Below the pieces are notes generated by a model, which made no database searches, was not told the DNA's origin, and saw only the letters and a list, made by a program, of their open reading frames with translations. Positions 1-6,551 of a stretch of DNA of 12,365 nt are shown in pieces. The stretch spans positions 1 to 12,365 of the forward strand of contig DLNB01000024.1 in NCBI GenBank assembly GCA_002479455.1. The letters run 5' to 3'. Source of the stretch: Acetothermia bacterium UBA7521. Lineage in GTDB: Bacteria > Bipolaricaulota > Bipolaricaulia > Bipolaricaulales > Bipolaricaulaceae. The translations under genes were made by a program, and so were the position numbers. The first letter of the stretch is position 1; every line of letters starts with the position of its first letter.

Positions 1-549
1 GGTGGGGCGCGTGCTCCGGGGGGCGGGGGGACGCTCACCGAGGAACTGGCTCAGATCTGCAAGCGGATCGAGCGGCAGAATGCCCCGCACACCGTATCGC
101 TGGGGATCAGCGGGCTGACACGCGACCTCGCGGAATTTCGGCATGCCCATCAGTGCGCCGTCCAGAGCATCGAGATCGAGAAAGCCCTCCACAAGCGTGC
201 GACAAGCGTGGTTGCTCGCTACGAAGACCTCGGGTTGTTCAGGTTCATCTCCCGTACCGACTCCCCGGAAGGCCTGACGCGGTTCTGTGAGGACGTGCTG
301 GGGCCTCTTCTGGAACGAGACAGGAACGCCGGCTCTCAGCTCGTGGAGACGCTGCGGGTGTACCTCGCGGAAGGAAGAAACCTCGGCAAGGCCTCTCGGG
401 CGCTGGGGATCCACTACAACACGATGCGGTATCGGGTTGGGAGAGTCCGGGAGATCCTTGGAACGTCGTTGGACGATCCGAGCCGTCGCCTTGCCATCGA
501 AGTCGCGCTCCAGCTGCACTCCCTTGTTGCGCGCCCGAACGGCAAATAG
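1..549 (+). CDS. PucR/CdaR-family transcriptional regulator, C-terminal part (5' end outside window)
   Basis: The frame is open from base 1 to the TAG at 547-549, so this is the 3' end of a longer gene. The first methionine-type start in frame, near 208, lies inside a continuous domain and is not the true start. The early part contains a stretch like the GGDEF-like domain of CdaR/PucR proteins (VSLGISGLTRDLAEF, about 91-135, followed by a helix ending QSIEIEKA). The last 70 residues form the typical C-terminal HTH_30 domain: LVETLRVYLAEGRNLGKAS, then ALGIHYNTMRYRVGRVREILG. Members of this family are DNA-binding activators or repressors, often of purine, ureide, sugar-acid or amino-acid catabolism. 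Here the gene sits directly upstream of a transporter and catabolic operon in the same orientation, so it is the obvious candidate local regulator (inference). The effector cannot be read from this fragment because the N-terminal sensor is missing. Confidence 0.88.
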   Translation, partial: GGARAPGGGGTLTEELAQICKRIERQNAPHTVSLGISGLTRDLAEFRHAHQCAVQSIEIEKALHKRATSVVARYEDLGLFRFISRTDSPEGLTRFCEDVLGPLLERDRNAGSQLVETLRVYLAEGRNLGKASRALGIHYNTMRYRVGRVREILGTSLDDPSRRLAIEVALQLHSLVARPNGK

Positions 550-571
550 CGCCTCGGCCAGTCCCAACGCT

Positions 572-588
572 TTGTCACATATTGACAA
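572..588. promoter_or_regulatory. Perfect inverted repeat, candidate operator
   Basis: TTGTCA (572-577) and TGACAA (583-588) are exact reverse complements separated by CATAT. The element is 17 bp long and lies 23 bp after the regulator stop, in the only sizeable gap before the transporter operon. Its size and symmetry suit a dimeric DNA-binding protein. TTGACA at 582-587 also equals a consensus -35 box, but no -10 box lies at the right distance. That the PucR-type regulator binds here is inference only. Confidence 0.35.
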
Positions 589-614
589 GGGCAGCGCCGC
601 GGGTTGTCCCTCCC

Positions 615-626
615 TCACACTTGTGA
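615..626. promoter_or_regulatory. Second short inverted repeat, candidate operator
   Basis: TCACA (615-619) and TGTGA (622-626) are exact reverse complements around CT. The right arm overlaps the proposed -35 hexamer TTGTGA. The sequence TTGTGACG here resembles TTGTCACA in the upstream repeat, 49 bp away. It may be a second binding site or a chance palindrome. Confidence 0.25.
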
Positions 627-648
627 CGCGTTGATCTGCTCGCACAAT
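621..648 (+). promoter_or_regulatory. Weak sigma70-like promoter candidate for the transporter operon
   Basis: TTGTGA (621-626) and CACAAT (643-648) are separated by 16 nt. Each hexamer matches the consensus at four of six positions. The -10 box lies about 70 bp upstream of the ATPase start codon. This is the best pair I see in the gap; the match is weak. Confidence 0.22.
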
Positions 649-715
649 CTCTTCCACGGATAGGGCGCCACAGTGCCCACAAGAGACGACATGGAGCGCC
701 CCCGGTGAGAGCGAC

Positions 716-2257
716 ATGGTAGAACTGAGCCAAGGCAGAGGGCCGATGGTGGTGTTGCGGGGTATCACCAAGCGCTTCCCCGCTGTGTTGGCCAACGACC
801 AGGTGGACCTAGATCTTCATCCGGGCGAAGTCCACGCCCTCCTTGGAGAGAACGGAGCGGGGAAGAGCACGCTCATGAAGATCCTGTACGGCTTCTACAG
901 CGCCGACTGTGGGGAGATCAAGCTACAGGGGGATCCGGTTCACATCCATTCGCCGCACGACGCGCGACGCCTTGGGATTGGCATGGTGTTCCAGACATTC
1001 ACCCTGATCCCGGCGATGACGGTGGCCGAGAACGCCGCGTTGTATCTCCCTGACCTGCCCCCGGTGGTGGACACCCGGCGCGTGGCGAAGCAGATTTCCT
1101 CCCTGGGCGAGAAGTACGGGATCCAGGTCAGCCATCGCTTCCCCGTGCGCGACCTCCCGATCGGCGACCAGCAGAAGGTGGAGATCCTCAAGCTGCTCGT
1201 CGGCCGGGCTCGGGTTCTCATCTTCGACGAAGCCACGCGGGTGCTCGCTCCGCATGAGATCGAGGGTCTGTTCGACATCTTCGAGCGTCTGAAGGGGGAT
1301 GGATACGCGATCGTCTTCATCACCCACAAGATGCGCGAGGTTCTGGCGTGCGCCGATCGGATCACCGTGATGCGCCGCGGGAGGATCGCTGGGACCCTTA
1401 CCCGCTCAGAGGCGACAGAGTCCGCGTTGGTCGCGCTGATGTTCGGCGATGCTATACCTCAAGAGGCAACGTCCGCTCCGCTTCCGCCCGCTGCACCGGG
1501 GTCTGCACTCCTGGCGCTGCGCAGCGTCAACACGCGACCCCAGGGAGCGAGCACGCCGCTGAGGGACGTATGCCTCGAGATCAGCCAGGGCGAGATCGTC
1601 GGTGTGGCCGGGGTGTCGGGTAATGGCCAGCGGGAACTGGTGGATGTGATCCTCGGCCTGCTCCCCTGCGCGGCAGGGAAACGGCTGCTCCATGGGGAGG
1701 ACGCGACATCCTGGAGCGCCGGACAGATTCGGGCCAGCGGGGTGGGGTTCGTTCCAGAGGACCCGTTGGGGATGGCGGTCGTGCCGTGGATGACGCTCTC
1801 CCAGAACGCCGCTCTTGGGGATGTGGCCGCGTATGCACGCCGTGGTGGCCTGTCTTTGGGCTGGGATCGCGTCCGTCAGGACATCGTGACGTCGTTCGCA
1901 GCGCTTGAGTTCGAGCCGCTGAGCCTGTACGCGCCGGTGCGCACGTTCTCCGGGGGACAGCTCCAGCGGGCCGTGCTGGCCAGGGAACTCGGCCGACGAC
2001 CGCGGCTGCTTGTGGCCTCCTACCCAACGCGCGGTCTGGACGTCCGCAGCGCCGCTGCAGCGCGGAGGGTCCTTGTCCAACTGAGGAACAGCGGGGGAGG
2101 GGTACTGCTTGTGTCCGAGGATCTTGATGAGCTCTTCAGTTTGAGCGATCGCCTCGTTGTGCTACGCAGGGGAAGGATCGTGGGCGCGTTCCGCCCTGGC
2201 GAGGTAGATCGTCACGAGATCGGGCACCTCATGACGGATTCCGAGGTGGGCGAGTGA
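716..2257 (+). CDS. BMP-type ABC importer, double ATPase subunit (nucleoside/purine class)
   Basis: This 513-residue protein carries two fused ATP-binding domains, the usual size and layout for ATPases that power BMP-family and simple-sugar ABC importers from the cytoplasmic face. NBD1 has Walker A GENGAGKST (44-52), Q-loop VFQTF (91-95), a divergent signature LPIGDQQ (147-153), Walker B VLIFDE (167-172) and H-loop His204. NBD2 has a degenerate Walker A, GVSGNGQRE (299-307, no Lys-Ser/Thr), signature FSGGQLQR (411-418) and PTRGLDV (437-443). A degenerate NBD2 Walker A is normal in this family, leaving one productive ATP site. After Walker B the common EPT is EAT (172-174). Start: ATG 716 has only a modest Shine-Dalgarno (GGTGAGAG). 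ATG 746 (MVVLRGITKRF) has AGAGGG but only 3 nt spacing, so it is a possible alternative. The stop overlaps the next gene by 4 nt (GTGA). Substrate is inferred from family and neighbours. Confidence 0.93.
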   Translation: MVELSQGRGPMVVLRGITKRFPAVLANDQVDLDLHPGEVHALLGENGAGKSTLMKILYGFYSADCGEIKLQGDPVHIHSPHDARRLGIGMVFQTFTLIPAMTVAENAALYLPDLPPVVDTRRVAKQISSLGEKYGIQVSHRFPVRDLPIGDQQKVEILKLLVGRARVLIFDEATRVLAPHEIEGLFDIFERLKGDGYAIVFITHKMREVLACADRITVMRRGRIAGTLTRSEATESALVALMFGDAIPQEATSAPLPPAAPGSALLALRSVNTRPQGASTPLRDVCLEISQGEIVGVAGVSGNGQRELVDVILGLLPCAAGKRLLHGEDATSWSAGQIRASGVGFVPEDPLGMAVVPWMTLSQNAALGDVAAYARRGGLSLGWDRVRQDIVTSFAALEFEPLSLYAPVRTFSGGQLQRAVLARELGRRPRLLVASYPTRGLDVRSAAAARRVLVQLRNSGGGVLLVSEDLDELFSLSDRLVVLRRGRIVGAFRPGEVDRHEIGHLMTDSEVGE

Positions 2258-3342
2258 GCGCCTTCACGAGCCCCGCGCGGAGGCTCAGGGGGGCGTGCGC
2301 CGCGGGGGTACGGGTTGTCAGGAAGGGGTGGGCCATTGCCGCAGCGCGGTACGCGATCGTGCTCGCGATTGCTCTCCTCGCCTACGCGGTCGTCCTCCTT
2401 CTGGCGGGCAAGAACCCGCTCCAGGCCTACAGCGACACGTTCTCATTCACGTTGGGCTCGTGGTACGGGTTCTCCGAAGTGGTGGTGCGGATGATCCCCC
2501 TGTTGCTCACCGCCATTGCCGTGGCTCTTCCGTCCAAACTGGGGTTGATCAATGTCGGCGGGGAAGGCCAACTGTACATGGGGGCGTGGCTGGCGACCTG
2601 GGGGGCGATCACCTTCACCGGGCTGCCGGCCGCAGTGTTCATCCCGCTTCTGATCGTCCTGGGTTTCGTGGGGGGCGGGGTGTGGGCGGCCGTGGCCGGT
2701 TTCTTCCGAGCGCGTGGACTGGTGAACGAGACGATCACGACACTTCTCATGAACTACGTCTCGCCGCTCATCGTCGGGTTCTTCGTGTACGGGACGTGGC
2801 GATCCCGGGAGGTGGGGGCCTCCGCATTCCCCCAGTCCGCGGCCTTTCCCGAGGCGGCTCGGCTGCCGCGGTTCTTCGATACGCGCATTCACCTGGGGCT
2901 CGTGCTGGCTCTCATTCTGTTGTTGTTGTTCTGGTTTGTGCTTGAGAAGACGGCGTGGGGACTGAAGATGCGGGCCATCGGGGGAAACCCGGAAGCGGCG
3001 CGGCGCCTCGGGGTTCGCCTCGGGCTCTACATCATTGTGGCGATGTTCGTTGCTGGCGGGATCGCCGGTCTGGCGGGGATGGCCGAGGTGTCCGCTCTTC
3101 ACGGCCGACTCCGCGCCGGGTTCTCCCCTGGGTACGGATTCACGGGCTTCCTGATCAGCTGGCTTGCAGGGGGCAGTCCTCTCGGCATCCTGACGATGTC
3201 GTTCGTCCTGGCAGTTGTGTTCAGTGCGGGATCACTTCTCCAGATCACGCAAGGCGTCCCATTCGCCGCGGTCAACGTCTTGATGGCGTTGATCCTGTTT
3301 GTCGTCCTGATGAAGCCGCGTCTGCTGGGGAGGTTGTCATGA
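2254..3342 (+). CDS. BMP-type ABC importer, permease subunit 1 (NupP/YufP-like)
   Basis: This 362-residue integral membrane protein belongs to the branched-chain/BMP-type ABC permease family and forms one half of the transmembrane channel. It starts with GTG at 2254, overlapping the ATPase stop by 4 nt, with GAGGTG at 2243-2248 as the ribosome-binding site. After a basic N-terminus, the first membrane segment is about residues 33-51. The family hallmark LGLINVGGEGQ is at 96-106, and NETITTLLMNYV, typical of the larger permease of this class, is at 158-169. The coupling-helix region is WGLKMRAIGGNPEAARRLG (235-253), where the ATPase is expected to dock. Several more hydrophobic segments follow to the end. 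It is translationally coupled on both sides, supporting a single complex with the flanking ATPase and second permease. The family assignment is firm; the cargo is inferred. Confidence 0.92.
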   Translation: MSAFTSPARRLRGACAAGVRVVRKGWAIAAARYAIVLAIALLAYAVVLLLAGKNPLQAYSDTFSFTLGSWYGFSEVVVRMIPLLLTAIAVALPSKLGLINVGGEGQLYMGAWLATWGAITFTGLPAAVFIPLLIVLGFVGGGVWAAVAGFFRARGLVNETITTLLMNYVSPLIVGFFVYGTWRSREVGASAFPQSAAFPEAARLPRFFDTRIHLGLVLALILLLLFWFVLEKTAWGLKMRAIGGNPEAARRLGVRLGLYIIVAMFVAGGIAGLAGMAEVSALHGRLRAGFSPGYGFTGFLISWLAGGSPLGILTMSFVLAVVFSAGSLLQITQGVPFAAVNVLMALILFVVLMKPRLLGRLS

Positions 3343-4256
3343 ACTGGGCGTTCTTCGGCGGCCTGCTCTCCGGCACGATCATGTACGGTGTACCCCTCCT
3401 CTACACCACGCTGGGAGAGGTCATCGGGCAGCGTGCCGGCATGGTCAATCTCGGTCTGGAGGGCATCCTTCTGATCGGGGCGTCGGTGGGGTTCGCGGTG
3501 AGCATCGAGACCGGCAACCCCTGGCTGGGAGTCGGGGCGGCTGCCCTGGCTGGCGCTCTCTTCAACCTCGTGTACGCGTTTCTGGTGGCGACTCGCAGGG
3601 CGAACCAATTGGCGAGCGGCCTGACCGTGATGTTCTTCGGGATGGGGATCAGCGCGATGGTGGGTCGGGCCTACGTGGGAGGTGGGATCGCTGGGCTGGC
3701 TCGGTACCAGGTCCCAGGAGTTGCTGCCCTCCCGTGGGTTACGAGAACGATGTTCAACTATGACCTTCTGGTCTACCTGGCCGTCCCGGTGGCGGTACTG
3801 GTGTGGTGGGTGCTCTACCGCACACGCTGGGGCCTCAGTCTGCGTGCCGTTGGCGAGAACCCGTCCGCTGCGTTCGCCGCGGGCCGGCGGATCAGCGCGC
3901 TGAAGTACCAGGCGGCCTTGGCATGTGGGTTCCTCGCCGGCATAGCCGGGGCCCACCTCTCGGTGGCCCTCGCGCGGACCTGGACTGAAGGAATGACCGG
4001 AGGCCGTGGGTTCGTGGCTGTGGCGCTGGTGATCTTCTCCAAGTGGCACCCGTTGCGCGCGATTGTGGGGGCCCTGTTGTTCGGCGGAGCGGTCACGCTC
4101 CAGCTCCAGCTGCAGGCGATGGGTGCCGGCGTGTCGCCGTTTCTCCTCAACATGATCCCATACCTGCTGACGCTGGGGGTGCTGCTGGTGTGGAGCGGCG
4201 CACGGCGGTTCGCAGCGCCGGGCGCGTTGGGGCGGGTGTACTCGGGCGAGGAGTAG
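3339..4256 (+). CDS. BMP-type ABC importer, permease subunit 2 (NupQ/YufQ-like)
   Basis: This 305-residue membrane protein is the partner permease. The open frame runs much further upstream, but the start is ATG 3339: it overlaps the previous stop as ATGA, has GGGGAGG at 3327-3333 with 5 nt spacing, and yields the family N-terminus MNWAFFGGLLSGTIMYGVP. The hallmark GMVNLGLEG is at 34-42. NQLASGLTVMFFGMGIS (89-105) and the coupling-helix motif WGLSLRAVGENPSAAFAAG follow. About eight hydrophobic segments are visible. The pair of about 360 and 305 residues is the standard asymmetric heterodimer of nucleoside/BMP importers. The gene is followed by 150 bp of unusual spacer before the binding-protein gene, so the binding protein may be expressed at a different level. 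Confidence 0.92.
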   Translation: MNWAFFGGLLSGTIMYGVPLLYTTLGEVIGQRAGMVNLGLEGILLIGASVGFAVSIETGNPWLGVGAAALAGALFNLVYAFLVATRRANQLASGLTVMFFGMGISAMVGRAYVGGGIAGLARYQVPGVAALPWVTRTMFNYDLLVYLAVPVAVLVWWVLYRTRWGLSLRAVGENPSAAFAAGRRISALKYQAALACGFLAGIAGAHLSVALARTWTEGMTGGRGFVAVALVIFSKWHPLRAIVGALLFGGAVTLQLQLQAMGAGVSPFLLNMIPYLLTLGVLLVWSGARRFAAPGALGRVYSGEE

Positions 4257-4258
4257 TC

Positions 4259-4382
4259 ATGGCAAGAAGCGCGACTGAGAGAAGTTGGCGCGAAGGAGCG
4301 AGCACGGACTTCCATAGGAGGTGATGCGCACGGGAGGCGTTCTTAGATGAGCAGAGGCGAACGCAGAGCGGTGGATGTGTAG
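4259..4382 (+). other. Chain of three overlapping micro-ORFs with a full-length Shine-Dalgarno
   Basis: Between permease 2 and the binding protein lie three tiny ORFs joined end to end. 4259-4324 encodes 21 residues (MARSATERSWREGASTDFHR plus R). 4324-4350 encodes MRTGGVLR and starts on the A of the previous TGA. 4347-4382 encodes MSRGERRAVDV and overlaps as ATGA. AGGAGGTGA at 4316-4324, a full complement of the usual 16S 3' end, sits only about 2 nt before ATG 4324, with no well-spaced start behind it. GGGAGG at 4332-4337 lies 9 nt before ATG 4347. None resembles a known protein. They could be coupling or leader peptides, remnants of a lost gene, or chance. Confidence 0.3.
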
Positions 4383-4391
4383 GGAATGAGC

Positions 4392-4401
4392 GAGAGGAGG
4401 G
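4392..4401 (+). promoter_or_regulatory. Strong ribosome-binding site that fixes the binding-protein start
   Basis: GAGAGGAGGG ends 5 nt before ATG 4407. The upstream in-frame ATG at 4386 has no comparable site and would place a charged stretch, MSERRVQ, before the signal peptide. The site therefore decides for 4407. Confidence 0.75.
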
Positions 4402-4406
4402 TACAG

Positions 4407-5492
4407 ATGAGAGTCATGTCACTGGCAACACGGATGGCATTGGCAGCAGTGGCCGCAAGCGTGTTCTTGGGCGGCTTTGCCGTCGCGGCGGAGCCTGCTC
4501 TGACCATCGGCCTGCTTCTTCCGGGGCCGAAGAACGACGCGGGCTACAACCAGTCGTTCTACGATGCGGCCCTGGAGGTTGGGAGGAACATACCGGGCAT
4601 TCGCCTGATCGTTGCGGAATACGTCACGGATGCCGAGGCGGAAAGCGTGATGGAGACGATGATCCGGCAGGGGGCACGTCTGATCCTTCCGTGCGGCTTC
4701 CCCCTGCAGTACCCCGCCGTTGCGGTGGCTGCTCGTCACCCCAACGTGAGGTTCATGCACCCCGGTGGTTGGGAAGTGCGGCCGAACTTCAGCAACTTCT
4801 TCGCTACAACACAGCTTCACTTCTACATCATGGGCGTTGCGGCCGGGCTCATGACCGAGACGAACAAGATCGGATTCGTTGCAGGAATGCCCCTCGGATT
4901 CACCCTGGGCAACGTCAACGGGTTCCATCTCGGTGCCCGGTCGGTCAACCCGGATGTGACAACGCACCTCTTGTTCACGTTCAGTTGGGGCGACACAACG
5001 AAAGAGGCAGCAGCGGCTCAGGCGTTGCTTGACCAGGGGTGCGACGTGATCACGATGCACCTCGACTCCCCGATCGCCGTCATCCAGACCGTCGAGGCTG
5101 CGGGGGCGTATACGATCGGGTTCATGTCCCTTGACGCTCGGCGGTACGCGCCGGACGGCTGGATCACGGGCCTGGGTCTGACTTGGGGCGACTACTTCAC
5201 CCAGAGCGCCCAGGCGGTCATTGACGGAACCTGGCGAACCGGGTTCATCCGCCGCGGTCTCGCGGAGGGGTTCCTGGAGATCGCGCCGTTCGGTGGCAGG
5301 GTCCCCGCCGAAGTACGCGAGGCGGTGCTTGCCGTGGCGGAGGACTTCAAGGCGGGGCTCATCGATCCCTTCAAGGGACCGATTCGAGACCAGAATGGCG
5401 TCATCCGCATTGCCGAAGGCGAGATCTGGGGCAATGAGAAGATGGGCGACTTCGACTGGCTCATCGAGGGCATTACCGGGTCTCCGAAGTAG
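4407..5492 (+). CDS. BMP-family periplasmic substrate-binding protein
   Basis: This 361-residue extracytoplasmic solute receptor belongs to the basic membrane protein (BMP/PnrA/Med) family. Residues 1-28 form a classical signal peptide: basic start MRVMSLATRM, hydrophobic core, likely cleavage near AVAA-EPA. There is no cysteine at the cleavage site, so it should be a soluble periplasmic protein rather than a lipoprotein. The mature part shows the BMP pattern: ALTIGLLLPG (31-40), ligand-pocket region DAGYNQSFYDAA (44-55), IGFVAGMPLGFTLGNVNGF (155-173), and VNPDVTTHLLFTFSW with DTTKEAAAAQALLDQGCDVI (180-215). Next come HLDSP (218-222) and GLTWGDYF (257-264). Family members bind nucleosides, purines or related compounds. 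The gene is the last of the transporter set and 150 bp from the permeases. A palindrome and hairpin follow it, perhaps limiting read-through. The exact ligand is not readable from sequence alone. Confidence 0.92.
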   Translation: MRVMSLATRMALAAVAASVFLGGFAVAAEPALTIGLLLPGPKNDAGYNQSFYDAALEVGRNIPGIRLIVAEYVTDAEAESVMETMIRQGARLILPCGFPLQYPAVAVAARHPNVRFMHPGGWEVRPNFSNFFATTQLHFYIMGVAAGLMTETNKIGFVAGMPLGFTLGNVNGFHLGARSVNPDVTTHLLFTFSWGDTTKEAAAAQALLDQGCDVITMHLDSPIAVIQTVEAAGAYTIGFMSLDARRYAPDGWITGLGLTWGDYFTQSAQAVIDGTWRTGFIRRGLAEGFLEIAPFGGRVPAEVREAVLAVAEDFKAGLIDPFKGPIRDQNGVIRIAEGEIWGNEKMGDFDWLIEGITGSPK

Positions 5493-5500
5493 ACGGTGAG

Positions 5501-5510
5501 GGGACGTCCC
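5501..5510. promoter_or_regulatory. Ten-base perfect palindrome
   Basis: GGGACGTCCC starts 8 bp after the binding-protein stop. A close copy, GGGGCGTCCC, occurs 30 bp downstream at 5531-5540, inside a hairpin. Spacing of three helical turns would suit a pair of protein-binding sites; no known operator is recognised. Confidence 0.3.
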
Positions 5511-5529
5511 GTGCCGATTGCCTCTGGAC

Positions 5530-5546
5530 CGGGGCGTCCCGCCCCG
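5530..5546 (+). terminator. GC-rich stem-loop, possible attenuator between importer and catabolic genes
   Basis: CGGGGCG (5530-5536) pairs perfectly with CGCCCCG (5540-5546) around TCC, followed by TTCT. The stem is strong but the T tract is short, so partial termination or 3'-end protection of the binding-protein mRNA is more likely than full termination. It lies inside the longest possible reading of the next ORF, arguing against the upstream start of that gene. Confidence 0.45.
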
Positions 5547-5582
5547 TTCTCGTCCGCTTCCGGAGTCTGGTTAGACTCAGTG

Positions 5583-6551
5583 ATGAGCATGTGCTCGCTT
5601 GAAAGAGGGGAGGCCACGGCCTTCGCGGTCGCAAGGCAGGTACGTCTGCGGGCCACGGAGATAGGCGCCCTGGCGCGAGAGATGCTGACGGCTGAGACGT
5701 GTCGGGGTGAAGTGCACGCGGTTCTGACGGACGCCATCTACCTGACGACACGAGCGGGAGAACTTCTGTGGTTGAGCACGAATCGGTCATTCCCCCATCG
5801 GCGGTACGTTCATGTACCTCAGCCCCTGCTCGGCGTTGAACCGGGAATGTCGTTTGTCGCGTACGAAGGCGTGCTCAAGGTCGGGGGTCTCCAGATCGAT
5901 CTGACACGTGCGCAGATGTGGTCCCCATCGCGGGTCGGCCGAGGCGTTGGGTTGGCCTCGAAGGAACTGCACGCGCGATTCGGCATCCTGCTCAGAGTGG
6001 TCCGGGATAGTCCTAGCTGGTCGGCAGACTGTGGGTTTTTACGCCTGGTCGCCAGACCTCATCTGGATGGAGCTGCTGACGCAGCTGGGGCGCCCTTTCT
6101 CCAAGCCATGTCCGCCGCGGTGGATCGGGTGCGCGTTGCGTGCCGGAGGGGCGCTCTGTCGGACGTACTCGAGGCCGGTCTGGGGTTGGCAGGGTTGGGG
6201 CCTGGGTTCACCCCCGCCGGCGACGACTACCTGGGAGGGCTCTTGTTCGCGCTTCGCCATCTACAGTGTCCATCCGCAGGCGTCCCGCTGTGGGACGAAA
6301 GGCTGGTTGATGACTTCTTGGCGAAGGTGCGCCCGCACACGGGATGGGTCAGTCACACCATCCTCTGTGACCTGGCCCGCGGCCATGGCCCGGGCCCGTT
6401 GCACGATCTCATCCAGGGCTTGCTGTCAACCCCCGGGCCGGCTCTTGCTGACAGTGCAGGGCGTCTATGTCAGATCGGACACTCCTCGGGACGGGACCTG
6501 TTGGCGGGAACCCTGACCGCGAGTTGGTGGATGGACGGAGGCAAGAGGTGA
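5583..6551 (+). CDS. allH: DUF2877 protein, AllH/YlbF homologue (oxamate carbamoyltransferase-associated)
   Basis: This protein of about 322 residues matches E. coli YlbF (AllH) in its two conserved blocks. GLGPGFTPAGDDYLGGLL (204-221) corresponds to GKGPGLTPSHDDTLSGML in YlbF. IGHSSGRDLLAG (298-309) corresponds to LGHTSGADTLLG. E. coli AllFGH has been linked to oxamate transcarbamylase, which turns oxalurate into oxamate and carbamoyl phosphate; the separate role of this subunit is not settled. No signal peptide or membrane segment is seen, so it should be cytoplasmic. The start is uncertain. GTG 5496 would add a low-complexity R/P/S-rich lead encoded across a palindrome and hairpin. ATG 5583 or ATG 5589 is more plausible, though neither has a clear Shine-Dalgarno. 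The stop overlaps the GTG start of the next gene by 4 nt. Confidence 0.82.
   Translation: MSMCSLERGEATAFAVARQVRLRATEIGALAREMLTAETCRGEVHAVLTDAIYLTTRAGELLWLSTNRSFPHRRYVHVPQPLLGVEPGMSFVAYEGVLKVGGLQIDLTRAQMWSPSRVGRGVGLASKELHARFGILLRVVRDSPSWSADCGFLRLVARPHLDGAADAAGAPFLQAMSAAVDRVRVACRRGALSDVLEAGLGLAGLGPGFTPAGDDYLGGLLFALRHLQCPSAGVPLWDERLVDDFLAKVRPHTGWVSHTILCDLARGHGPGPLHDLIQGLLSTPGPALADSAGRLCQIGHSSGRDLLAGTLTASWWMDGGKR

Noticed and set aside
923..1365. Long minus-strand ORFs opposite the ABC ATPase
   Set aside because: They lie fully within a gene with clear ABC motifs, lack recognisable domains and have Arg/His-rich composition typical of antisense shadows in GC-rich DNA.
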